Shown here piece after piece: positions 43,516 through 51,291 of a stretch of DNA of 64,000 nucleotides (within the stretch, counting starts at the first letter, position 1; every line of letters begins with the position of its first letter). This DNA comes from Nocardioides sp. QY071 (GTDB taxonomy: Bacteria; Actinomycetota; Actinomycetes; Propionibacteriales; Nocardioidaceae). Location: assembly GCF_029961765.1 (NCBI RefSeq), contig NZ_CP124681.1:744001-808000 (forward strand), in the 5' to 3' direction. Position numbers and translations under genes: made by a program. The notes under the pieces are model-generated. The model did not search any database and was not told the origin of the DNA. It saw nothing but the letters and a program-made list of their open reading frames with translations.

Positions 43516-44273
43516 CCACCACCCCCCGTCGCACCGCCGTCGTCACCGGCGCCGCCCGCGGCATCGGTGCCGGCGTCGCCAAGCGCCTGGCCGCAGACGG
43601 CTTCGCCGTCGCCGTGCTCGACCTCGACGAGGCGGCGTGCGCCCCCGTCGTCGCGGAGATCGAGGCAGCCGGAGGCGCCGCCCTCGCCGTCGGCGTCGAC
43701 GTCGCCGACGAGGCAGCGGTCCAGGCTGCCGTCGAACGGATCGCCGACACGCTCGGCGAGCCGACCGTCCTGGTGAACAACGCCGGGATCATCCGCGACA
43801 ACCTGCTGTTCAAGATGACCGTCGACGACTGGGACTCCGTGATGGGCGTCCACCTGCGGGGCTCCTTCCTCATGGCCCGGGCGGTGCAGGGGTTCATGAT
43901 CCAGGCCGGCTTCGGTCGCATCGTCAACCTCTCCAGCACCTCGGCGCTGGGCAACCGTGGCCAGGCCAACTACGCCGCCGCGAAGGCCGGCGTGCAGGGA
44001 TTCACCAAGACCCTGGCCCTCGAGCTCGGCCGGTTCGGCGTGACGGTCAACGCGATCGCCCCCGGCTTCATCGAGACCGAGATGACCGCCGCGACCGCCG
44101 AGCGGATCGGGATGCCCTTCGAGGAGTTCAAGGCGGCGGCAGCCGCCGAGATCCCCGTGGCCCGCACAGGTCGCCCCGAGGACATCGCACACGCCGTGTC
44201 GTACTTCGTCAGCGAGGGCGCCGGGTTCACCTCGGGCCAGGTCATCTACGTCGCCGGAGGGCCGAAGGCATGA
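43512..44273 (+). CDS. 3-oxoacyl reductase-type SDR (FabG-like)
   Basis: A 253-aa SDR close to FabG/PhaB: TGAARGIGAGVAKRL, VLVNNAGIIRDNLLFKM, catalytic Ser in NLSSTSA, YAAAKAG (YxxxK near 153), TVNAIAPGFIETEMT, and GFTSGQVIYVAGG. It interconverts 3-hydroxyacyl and 3-ketoacyl thioesters. With the MaoC hydratase that overlaps it by 4 bp it can carry out the hydration and dehydrogenation steps of beta-oxidation. Confidence 0.92.
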   Translation: MTTTPRRTAVVTGAARGIGAGVAKRLAADGFAVAVLDLDEAACAPVVAEIEAAGGAALAVGVDVADEAAVQAAVERIADTLGEPTVLVNNAGIIRDNLLFKMTVDDWDSVMGVHLRGSFLMARAVQGFMIQAGFGRIVNLSSTSALGNRGQANYAAAKAGVQGFTKTLALELGRFGVTVNAIAPGFIETEMTAATAERIGMPFEEFKAAAAAEIPVARTGRPEDIAHAVSYFVSEGAGFTSGQVIYVAGGPKA

Positions 44274-44722
44274 GGACGTTCAACGGCATCGCCGAGCTCG
44301 AGGCGGCGGTCGGCACCCACGTCGGCCACTCCGAGTGGCACACCATCACCCAGGCGCAGATCGACGCCTTCGCGACCGCGACCGGCGACCACCAGTGGAT
44401 CCACGTCGACCCCGAGCGTGCCGCGCAGGGGCCTTTCGGCAGCACCATCGCCCACGGCTACCTGACGCTGTCCCTCGTGCCCATGCTCGTGTGGGAGGTC
44501 TACGCGATCGAGGGTGTGCGGATGGGCGTCAACTACGGCGCCGACAAGCTTCGCTTCCCTGCCCCGGTCCCGGTCGACTCGAGGGTTCGTGCGGGCGTCG
44601 AGCTGCTCTCGGTGACCCCCGGCGGCGGGGGCCACCAGGTCAGGTCGCGGGTGACCGTCGAACGAGAAGGCGGCGAGAAGCCGGTCTGCGTCGTGGACAC
44701 CGTGTCCGTCGTCGTCGCGTGA
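44270..44722 (+). CDS. MaoC-family (R)-specific enoyl-CoA hydratase
   Basis: A 150-aa hotdog-fold hydratase. Seen: the MaoC signature FATATGDHQWIHVDPERA (catalytic Asp and His), followed by AHGYLTLSLVPML and NYGADKLRFPAPVPV. It adds water to trans-2-enoyl-CoA to give a 3-hydroxyacyl-CoA. It is placed between the FabG-like SDR, which it overlaps (ATGA), and an acyl-CoA dehydrogenase, giving consecutive beta-oxidation steps. Confidence 0.93.
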   Translation: MRTFNGIAELEAAVGTHVGHSEWHTITQAQIDAFATATGDHQWIHVDPERAAQGPFGSTIAHGYLTLSLVPMLVWEVYAIEGVRMGVNYGADKLRFPAPVPVDSRVRAGVELLSVTPGGGGHQVRSRVTVEREGGEKPVCVVDTVSVVVA

Positions 44723-44742
44723 GCCGGGGCGAGGAGACGACG

Positions 44743-45927
44743 ATGAGCATCGAAGGCCTGCGAGCGCTGGTGGCCGACTTCCTGGCCGGCCATGATCCCC
44801 GCACGACCGACCGGCTGGAGTTCCTCCGCGCCCGGTACGACGCCGGACTGGCCTGGGTGGCCTACCCCCAGGGGCACGGTGGACGGGGGTTGCCGCAGGC
44901 GATGCAGCCGGAGGTGGACCGACTGTTCGCCGAGGCCGGCGCGCCTGACAACAGGCCGGGCACCAACGGCATCGGGCTCGGGATGGCCGCTCCGACGATC
45001 TTGTCGTACGGCACCGAGGAGCAGAAGGACCGCTTCCTCCGGCCCCTGTGGACCGGCGAGGAGATCTGGTGCCAGCTGTTCAGCGAGCCCGGCGCGGGCT
45101 CCGACCTGGCCAACGTCTCGACGCGGGCGGTGCGTGACGGCGACGGCTGGGTCGTCAACGGACAGAAGGTGTGGACCTCGGGTGCCCACAACGCGAGGTA
45201 CGCCATCCTCGTGGCGCGTACCGACCCGGACCAGCCGAAGCACTTCGGGCTGACGTACTTCCTGTGCGACATGACCGACCCCGGCGTCGACGTACGCCCG
45301 CTGCGGCAGATCACGGGCGAGGCGGAGTTCAACGAGGTCTTCCTGACCGATGTCCGCATTCCCGACTCCCAGCGTCTCGGGGCCGAGGGCGAGGGCTGGA
45401 AGGTCGCCAACGCCACGCTCAACAACGAGCGGGTCTCGATCGGCAGGTCCGCCGAGCGCGAGTCCGGGATGATCGGCGTGGTCGCCCGGACCTGGCGCGA
45501 GCACCCGGAGAAGCGAACCTCCGAGCTGCACGACCGCCTGCTGCGGCTCTGGGCCGAGGCCGAGGTGTTCCGGATGACCGGTGCGCGGTTGCGCCAGAAG
45601 CTCGCCCAGGGCCAGCCCGGTCCCGAGGGATCGGCGATGAAGCTGGCCTTCGCCCGGATCGCCCAGCAGCTGTCCGGGCTGGAGCTGGAGATCCTCGGCG
45701 AGGACGGGCTGCGCTACGAGAGCGACCGGGGCTGGAGCATGGTCCGCCCGGAGACGGTCGACTTCACCGGCCGAGATGCCGGGTACCGCTACCTGCGGGC
45801 CAAGGGGAACTCCATCGAGGGCGGCACCTCGGAGATCCTCCGCAACGTCGTGGCCGAGCGGGTGCTCGGACTGCCGGGCGAGCACCGCGTCGACAAGACC
45901 CTCCCCTGGAAGGAGATCCCCCGATGA
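44743..45927 (+). CDS. Acyl-CoA dehydrogenase, large subunit type
   Basis: A 394-aa flavin acyl-CoA dehydrogenase: FSEPGAGSDLANVSTRA (FAD/substrate loop), WVVNGQKVWTSGAH, NNERVSIGRSAERE, and the C-terminal RAKGNSIEGGTSEILRNVVAERVLGLP. It pairs with the next gene (ATGA overlap), which is a shorter family member. In steroid side-chain degradation such adjacent pairs (FadE26/27, FadE28/29) form alpha2beta2 enzymes; the same is likely here. ATG 44743 has GAGGAG; a GTG at 44719 overlapping the MaoC stop is a possible longer start. Confidence 0.92.
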   Translation: MSIEGLRALVADFLAGHDPRTTDRLEFLRARYDAGLAWVAYPQGHGGRGLPQAMQPEVDRLFAEAGAPDNRPGTNGIGLGMAAPTILSYGTEEQKDRFLRPLWTGEEIWCQLFSEPGAGSDLANVSTRAVRDGDGWVVNGQKVWTSGAHNARYAILVARTDPDQPKHFGLTYFLCDMTDPGVDVRPLRQITGEAEFNEVFLTDVRIPDSQRLGAEGEGWKVANATLNNERVSIGRSAERESGMIGVVARTWREHPEKRTSELHDRLLRLWAEAEVFRMTGARLRQKLAQGQPGPEGSAMKLAFARIAQQLSGLELEILGEDGLRYESDRGWSMVRPETVDFTGRDAGYRYLRAKGNSIEGGTSEILRNVVAERVLGLPGEHRVDKTLPWKEIPR

Positions 45928-47015
45928 GCGACCTCGACCTGCTGCCCACCGAGATCGAGGAGGACCTGCGCGGCAGTGTCCGTGACCTGCTCGGCGATCG
46001 CTGCGACCCGGCTGCCGTCATCGCCATGTACGACGGCGACCGCTCCCTGGTCGCACCGCTGTGGAAGGCCCTCGCTGCCGACCTCGGCCTGGCCGGGCTG
46101 CTGGTGGCCGAGGAGCACGGCGGGCACGGCGCCACGGCCCGCGAGGCTGCCGTCGTGCTGGAGGAGCTCGGCCGGCATGCCGCGCCGGTGCCGTTCCTGA
46201 CCAGTGCGGTGATCGCGACCTCCGTGCTCGAGTCCGACTCGGTGACCCCCGCGGGTCGGGAGCTGCTCGCGGCCCTGGCGTCGGGGGAGCGGACGGCGGC
46301 TCTCGTCGTGCCGTGGTCGACCGGGCCGGGCAGCCCGGTCGTCGGCCGTGCGGGAACGGTGACCAGCGTGGCCGGCGCACTCGACGCCGATGTGCTGCTG
46401 GTGCCGGTGACCACCACGTCGGGCCTGGAGATCCGGGCCGTCGCGGCCGAGCGCGCCACCGTCACGCCGGTCGTCTCGCTGGACATGACCCGCCAGCTCG
46501 CCGATGTCACCGTCCCCGTCGGGGAGGGGGAGGTGGTCGTCGCCGACGCGGAGGGCGCCGTACGCGACGCGCTCGAGCTGGGCGCCGCGCTGCTGGCCTC
46601 CGAGCAGGTCGGCGCGGCGCGGTGGTGCTTGGACACGACGCTCGCCTATGTCAAGGTCCGTCGCCAGTTCGGTCGCGTGGTCGGCGGCTTCCAGGCGATC
46701 AAGCACCGCCTCGCCGACCTCTACACGGGCGTCGAGTCCGCCACCGCCGCTGCCCGGTACGCCGCGGTCGCCCACGCCGTGGCCGACCCCGACGCACCGG
46801 TCTCGACGGCCGTGGCGCAGGCGTTCTGCAGCGACCTGGCCGTCCTCGCGGCGGAGGAGGCCGTCCAGCTCCACGGCGGGATCGGCATGACCTGGGAGCA
46901 CCCCGCGCACGTCTACCTCAAGCGGGCCAAGGCCGACCAGGTCGCGCTCGGTACGCCGGGCCGCCACCGCGCCCGACTGGCGACACTGGTCGACCTGCCG
47001 GGCGTCGGTGGGTGA
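45924..47015 (+). CDS. Acyl-CoA dehydrogenase, small partner subunit
   Basis: A 363-aa acyl-CoA dehydrogenase-family protein with a diverged middle domain: GLAGLLVAEEHGGHG, LDTTLAYVKVRRQFGRVVGGFQAIKHRLADL (R.QFG and F.A.KH motifs), and LHGGIGMTWEHPAHVYLKRA. The WEH stretch supplies the position of the usual catalytic Glu in many small subunits. The shorter length and pairing with the preceding gene suggest a heteromeric enzyme. Last gene of the operon; a strong terminator follows. Confidence 0.9.
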   Translation: MSDLDLLPTEIEEDLRGSVRDLLGDRCDPAAVIAMYDGDRSLVAPLWKALAADLGLAGLLVAEEHGGHGATAREAAVVLEELGRHAAPVPFLTSAVIATSVLESDSVTPAGRELLAALASGERTAALVVPWSTGPGSPVVGRAGTVTSVAGALDADVLLVPVTTTSGLEIRAVAAERATVTPVVSLDMTRQLADVTVPVGEGEVVVADAEGAVRDALELGAALLASEQVGAARWCLDTTLAYVKVRRQFGRVVGGFQAIKHRLADLYTGVESATAAARYAAVAHAVADPDAPVSTAVAQAFCSDLAVLAAEEAVQLHGGIGMTWEHPAHVYLKRAKADQVALGTPGRHRARLATLVDLPGVGG

Positions 47016-47047
47016 GACCCCGCGCGCCGGCACCGACCTGCGTACAC

Positions 47048-47088
47048 GGACCGGCCCCTGTCGACGCGGAGTCGACAGGGGCCGGTCC
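47048..47088. terminator. Bidirectional terminator
   Basis: A perfect 18-bp stem GGACCGGCCCCTGTCGAC / GTCGACAGGGGCCGGTCC with loop GCGGA, between the convergent acyl-CoA dehydrogenase operon and the MFS gene. Confidence 0.92.
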
Positions 47089-47096
47089 GTCCCCAC

Positions 47097-48563
47097 TCAC
47101 CCGATCAGGTGATCCGCGCGCCGGCGGGCGCGTGCCCGCGAGATCAGCACGGTGACGGGGATCAGTGCGGCCAGCACGGCCGTGATCCAGTAGCCCGGGG
47201 CGTAGAGGTTCTCGGTGGCCACCTCGATCGTCGTGCCGGGGATGGTGATCACCTCGGCGCTGAGGACGCCGGCGACGACGGCGGTGCCGAAGGCGAACCC
47301 GAGTGCCATGCAGGTGCCGGCCATGCCGGACGCCATCCCTGCCTTGGCCTCCGGAGCAGCCAGCTGCACGAGCGTGAAGCCCGCGGCGTACCCGACGGCG
47401 CAGCCGAGGCCGATGATCCCGGCGCCGACGAGGTAGTGCCACTGCTGGGTGTGGGCGAGCGCCATCCAGGCGACTCCCGCCACGCAGATGAGGGCGCCGA
47501 CGATCAGGACGCTGCCGCCCTTCCCGCGCTGGACGGGCCCGTCGGCCAGGATGCTGCCGACGAGGAAGGTCACCGCGAAGGGCAGCATCAGCACACCGGT
47601 CCGCAGGGCGCTGAGGCCGAGCCCGTAGGCGTCCGCGGCGGGGAGGGCGTCGGCCGGGACCTGCACGTAGGTGCTCATCAGGAGCAGGAAGGCCGCGTTC
47701 ACCGAGGCGACGAGACCGATGCACAGTGAGGCGGTGACGACGAAGTCGGACTTGAGCACGGTGGCGTCGAACACGGCGTTGGAGGACCTGCGCTCGACCC
47801 GCACCCAGGCGATGCCGCCCACGATGCCGACGACCAGCGGGATGATCGCCGCGGCGCCCCACACGAGTCCCTGGGTCATCGACAGCAGGATCGCGCCGAC
47901 CCAGCCGATCAGCCAGACCGTGCCGAGCAGGCCGATTCGTCCGGACGGCTCGGCGGGCGGGGTGTGCGGGATCGCCACCGCGGAGAGCGCGGTGGTGGCC
48001 GCCGCGGCCACGGTGAGCATGACGAAGAAGCTCTGGATGGACAGGTTCTCCACGACCACGCCGCCGCCGATCATCCCGACGACGATGCCGATGCCGGTCG
48101 CGATGACGATGACCGCGACTCCGACGGCCAGGCCGCTCTCGCCGAGGTGACGGCGCAGGAACCCGAGGGGCAGCAGCTGTGCGGAGCCGCCGACCCCCAT
48201 GATCGCGCAGCCGAGCACCAGCGTCGGGTAGGAGTCCCCGATGGCTGGGATGACGGCGCCCACGGTGAGGAGGGCGGAGGCGATGACCGACGCATTGCGG
48301 TCGCCGTGGATGTCTGCGATGCGGGGCAGCAGGATGAAGCCGGCACCCCCACCGAGCGTGAGCGCGGTGTAGATCCAGGTCGTGCCCGCCACCGTCGCCA
48401 CGCCGTACTGGGCCTGGACGATCGGGAGCAGCGGCGGAAGGAGGAAGACGACCGCGTTGGTCAGCACGACCAGCACCGCACCGATGGTGATGAGGGCCGG
48501 TCTGTTGGCGGTTCGCTCAGCGCGATCGCCGACGACCGCGGCCGCTGGGGTTGAGCTCGACAT
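47097..48563 (-). CDS. MFS transporter (DHA2-like, 14 helices)
   Basis: A 488-aa major facilitator with about 14 hydrophobic helices. Seen: LPPLLPIVQAQYGV, the motif-A-like LPRIADIHGDRNASV after helix 2, helix 4 VLGCAIMGVGGSAQLLPLGFLRRHL, and a long helix-rich C-terminal half. It could export a toxic intermediate or import a substrate. Operator site 6 lies about 160 bp upstream in the 277-bp gap, so it likely belongs to the same regulon as the oxidase operons. Confidence 0.88.
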   Translation of the reverse strand: MSSSTPAAAVVGDRAERTANRPALITIGAVLVVLTNAVVFLLPPLLPIVQAQYGVATVAGTTWIYTALTLGGGAGFILLPRIADIHGDRNASVIASALLTVGAVIPAIGDSYPTLVLGCAIMGVGGSAQLLPLGFLRRHLGESGLAVGVAVIVIATGIGIVVGMIGGGVVVENLSIQSFFVMLTVAAAATTALSAVAIPHTPPAEPSGRIGLLGTVWLIGWVGAILLSMTQGLVWGAAAIIPLVVGIVGGIAWVRVERRSSNAVFDATVLKSDFVVTASLCIGLVASVNAAFLLLMSTYVQVPADALPAADAYGLGLSALRTGVLMLPFAVTFLVGSILADGPVQRGKGGSVLIVGALICVAGVAWMALAHTQQWHYLVGAGIIGLGCAVGYAAGFTLVQLAAPEAKAGMASGMAGTCMALGFAFGTAVVAGVLSAEVITIPGTTIEVATENLYAPGYWITAVLAALIPVTVLISRARARRRADHLIG

Positions 48564-48724
48564 GACGACTCCGTTCGGGTGGACGCCGCAGGTTCGGCGC
48601 CGCAGGACGTTCGGTGGGCACGGGGGTGGCGATGCGCACCGCGGTGTGCGCAGCGGGTCCGCCGCCGGCGCGGGCCTCGCCTGTCAGCTCAGCAGGTTGT
48701 CGGCGTGGATCTGGAGAAACACGA

Positions 48725-48745
48725 TCACTTGATCAAGACGATTGA
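48725..48745. promoter_or_regulatory. Regulon operator, site 6 (MFS transporter)
   Basis: Half-sites TCACTTGA (48725-48732) and ACGATTGA (48738-48745, first base off) are separated by TCAAG, the same spacer as at site 1. It lies in the 48564-48840 gap upstream of the MFS gene; nothing else was recognised in this gap. Confidence 0.65.
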
Positions 48746-48840
48746 TCGTAACCCGGTGTGACCTACGTCGCAAGGGTCTGGTCTCGTCCTGCGGCGTCCG
48801 GTCCCGTGCGCGGGGCGTGGTGTCCGTGAAGCGTGTCCGG

Positions 48841-49746
48841 TCAGGCGCGAAGGGTCGCGGCGGCCGCGATGTCCTGCTGGCCCAGTCCGGCGTCGACCGC
48901 CTTCTGCAGGACCTGCGTCGCGGTCCGGATCATGGCGGCATCGCTGCCGGTGGCGCTGAGGGCATCGCTGAAGACCCTCGCGGCGTCGGCGTAGATGTCG
49001 ATCGTGGCCTGGTCGGTCGTGAAGTCGTTGGCCGCGATCCGGTCGAGCGCCAGTTTCATCTGGTGCTCGAGCACCGTCAGTGAGTAGCTGCTCAGGTCGA
49101 CCAGTACGTCGTGGGCGATCCCGAACTCCCGCACGAAGCCGGCCGCCTCGATGAACGAGGTCAGGGACGAGATGTAGAAGGCGCCGGTGAGGGCGGCGTC
49201 GATGGCGTTGGCGGCGCCGTGGTCGGTGCCGACGTGCATCGACGCGCCGGCGATCTCGAGGATGATGTCGCGGTGGGCCTCGAAGAGCTTCTCCTCCCCG
49301 GCCACCGTTATGCGGGTGTCGGCCTGCCCGAGCTGCTCGGGGTAGGCGCCGATGGCGGCATCGAGGTAGGGCACGCCGTGGGTTCGAGCCCACTCGCCCA
49401 GGCGGCGCGCCTCGGCAGGGGTGCCGCTGGTCATGTTGAGGACGGTGTGTGACCTCAGCCGTGCCGGGTCGGCGGCCTCGAGGAGCGGGAGGTCGTTGCC
49501 GGTGGTGACGACCAGGATGGCCAGCGGCGCGGAGGCGAGGGCGTCGTTGGCGTCACGCAGTGCCACGGCGCCGTCGGCGACGAGCGCCTCGGCCCGCTCG
49601 GGGGTGCGGTTCCACACCGCCACCCGCCGTCCGGCCTCGATCAGTGCGCGGACCATGGCCGTGCCCATGTTGCCGCAGCCGAGGACGGCGACGTCGAAGG
49701 AGTCGCCATCGGGAGTCGGGGCCGCCTGATCAATCGATCCAGTCAT
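48841..49746 (-). CDS. Imine reductase-like / 6PGDH-type NAD(P) oxidoreductase
   Basis: A 301-aa protein of the beta-hydroxyacid dehydrogenase superfamily: Rossmann motif VAVLGCGNMGTAMVRALIEAG, then VWNRTPERAEAL (Arg-Thr after strand two, NADPH type), MTSGTPAEARRLGEWARTHGVPYLDAAIGAYPEQLG, which follows the imine-reductase pattern (TNGTP.EAR...WA...G..YLDGAIMA.P..IG), and no Lys at the beta-hydroxyacid dehydrogenase catalytic site (HGAANAIDAALT). Imine reductases reduce cyclic imines. The ATG at 49746 has no Shine-Dalgarno and operator site 7 overlaps it, so the mRNA may be leaderless. Confidence 0.82.
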   Translation of the reverse strand: MTGSIDQAAPTPDGDSFDVAVLGCGNMGTAMVRALIEAGRRVAVWNRTPERAEALVADGAVALRDANDALASAPLAILVVTTGNDLPLLEAADPARLRSHTVLNMTSGTPAEARRLGEWARTHGVPYLDAAIGAYPEQLGQADTRITVAGEEKLFEAHRDIILEIAGASMHVGTDHGAANAIDAALTGAFYISSLTSFIEAAGFVREFGIAHDVLVDLSSYSLTVLEHQMKLALDRIAANDFTTDQATIDIYADAARVFSDALSATGSDAAMIRTATQVLQKAVDAGLGQQDIAAAATLRA

Positions 49747-49750
49747 ATGG
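49730..49750. promoter_or_regulatory. Regulon operator, site 7 (imine reductase-like gene start)
   Basis: Half-sites TCAATCGA (49730-49737) and TCATATGG (49743-49750, last base off) are separated by TCCAG. The site overlaps the predicted start codon on the reverse strand, which fits repression at a leaderless promoter. Confidence 0.6.
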
Positions 49751-49839
49751 CCGAGTTTGTGGACTCGGGTCCCTGCTGTCAATGGTCATGTCGACTGCGG
49801 GCGCGGCTCACCGTCGGCCCGGTGTCGCACCCGACCCGG

Positions 49840-50478
49840 TCAGGCAGGACGCGCAGGTGTCGCGTTGACCATCCGCAGGACGAGTCGGAAGTGGTGTTCT
49901 GCGACCTCGTCGATGCTGAGCCGCCCTCCGACGCGGAACCAGGTGAAGACGTTCTCGCACATCGTGGAGATGGCGTACGACGTCACCGACATGTCGTCGA
50001 TGTCGAACGTGCCGCTCTGGACGCCTTGCTGGAGGATCTCGCGGAGCAGCTCGATGTAGGGCCGGCTCAGCAGTCCCAGTGCTCGCTGGTCCTCGGTGGT
50101 CAGGGACGAGGCCAGGGCCGAGTAGCTGTGGTTGCGGCGATCGCCGAGGTCCTCGAGCTGGATGCGGACGTAGGCGCGGACGTAGTCGCCGAGCCGCTCG
50201 GTGGCGCTCCCTTCGGTCCGCACGGACCCGCGGAGATCGCTGTACGACGTCTCGTACATGCGCTTGAGCATCGCGGCGAGGACGTCCTGCTTCGAGGGGA
50301 AGTGCCAGTAGATCGCCGCCGGTGTCATGCCGGCGGCCCGGGCGATCCGCGTGACCGACGTTCCTGCGTAGCCGGACTCGTGGAACAGCTCGAAGGCCGC
50401 GGACAGGATGCGCTCGCGTGCGCCGAGAGTGTCGGCCGCGGAGTCCGGCGGCGTGGAGTCGTCGATGCGCGCGGTCAT
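49840..50478 (-). CDS. TetR-family transcriptional regulator
   Basis: A 212-aa TetR protein with HTH at about 20-68 (AAFELFHESGYAGTSVTRIARAAGMTPAAIYWHFPSKQDVL in outline) and a C-terminal domain of the KstR2-like/TetR_C type (LEDLGDRRNHSYSALASSL). It is divergent from the LuxR-type gene. The 111-bp gap holds CCTACT-TGCC-AGTAGG (50501-50516 region) and a wider inverted pair TAAATGAGCG / CGTTCATTTA, either of which could be its operator. Confidence 0.86.
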   Translation of the reverse strand: MTARIDDSTPPDSAADTLGARERILSAAFELFHESGYAGTSVTRIARAAGMTPAAIYWHFPSKQDVLAAMLKRMYETSYSDLRGSVRTEGSATERLGDYVRAYVRIQLEDLGDRRNHSYSALASSLTTEDQRALGLLSRPYIELLREILQQGVQSGTFDIDDMSVTSYAISTMCENVFTWFRVGGRLSIDEVAEHHFRLVLRMVNATPARPA

Positions 50479-50589
50479 GGTGCCGATGGTAGGGCCGCAC
50501 TACCTACTTGCCAGTAGGACCTTGCGCCTAAATGAGCGCTCAGTTACGGTGGCAATCACTGGCTAAACGTTCATTTAATGGAGGCGTCG

Positions 50590-51291
50590 ATGTCTGTTGC
50601 GATGAAGGAACAAGCCTCGGGAGTCGCGCTCGTTCGCGGCGTCGACACCACGATCGGTCACGATCACGGCCGCCTCGCACCCGCGGAACGCTGCCGACCT
50701 CAACGCGTCCTGATCATCGACGACCACGAGCTCACCCAAGCGGGCCTGCGTGCCGTGCTCGGCCGCGAGAGCTGGGTGGACTCGTGCTTCGGTGCCGCGT
50801 CGATCGAGTCGGCGTGGAACGTCGCCCTGCGGCACCACCCCCAGATCGTCCTGCTCAGTACGGCCGTCCAGGGGAGGCCGGGACTCGAGCTGTGTCGTCT
50901 CCTCCTGGAGCGCATGCCCTACGTCAAGATCATGCTGATGTGCGGCGACGGATCGGTCCCGGCCTCCCTCGCCCAGGCGAGCGGCGCCGTGGGGATCCTC
51001 CCCAAGCAGTCGACCGTCGCCGGCATCGTGGCCGCGGTCCGCCACGTCGCGGAAGGGGGCCGGGCGTTCCCCAAGACGTCGGTGGCGACGGACTCCGCAC
51101 GGCTCTCGAGCCGTGAGCTCGACGTGCTGCGGCACCTCGTGTCCGGTCTCAGCAATCCCGAGGTCGCGGCCCGCCTGAACCTGTCGCGCCACACCGTCAA
51201 GCAGCACGCCAGCGTCGTCTACCGCAAGCTCGGTGTCCGCAACCGGGCCGAGGCGGCCAGCCGGGCCCAGGTGCTGGGGCTGGTCAGCTGA
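50590..51291 (+). CDS. LuxR-type response regulator with degenerate receiver
   Basis: A 233-aa protein. Residues about 38-155 form a receiver domain with the acidic pair IIDDHE (D44, D45) and the GILPK lysine, but the phospho-acceptor Asp is Ser90 (IVLLSTAVQGRPG instead of the usual LLDxxMPG). The C-terminal LuxR HTH is intact (LSSRELDVLRHLVSGLSNPEVAARLNLSRHTVKQHASVVYRKLGV in outline). It probably works without phosphorylation. No histidine kinase is adjacent. ATG 50590 follows GGAGG by 5 bp; the ATG at 50578 lacks a site. Confidence 0.85.
   Translation: MSVAMKEQASGVALVRGVDTTIGHDHGRLAPAERCRPQRVLIIDDHELTQAGLRAVLGRESWVDSCFGAASIESAWNVALRHHPQIVLLSTAVQGRPGLELCRLLLERMPYVKIMLMCGDGSVPASLAQASGAVGILPKQSTVAGIVAAVRHVAEGGRAFPKTSVATDSARLSSRELDVLRHLVSGLSNPEVAARLNLSRHTVKQHASVVYRKLGVRNRAEAASRAQVLGLVS

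Noticed and set aside
48841..49746. Calling the enzyme 3-hydroxyisobutyrate dehydrogenase
   Set aside because: It lacks the catalytic lysine motif seen in the 8836 gene and has the SGTPAEAR...YLDAAI pattern of imine-reductase-like proteins.
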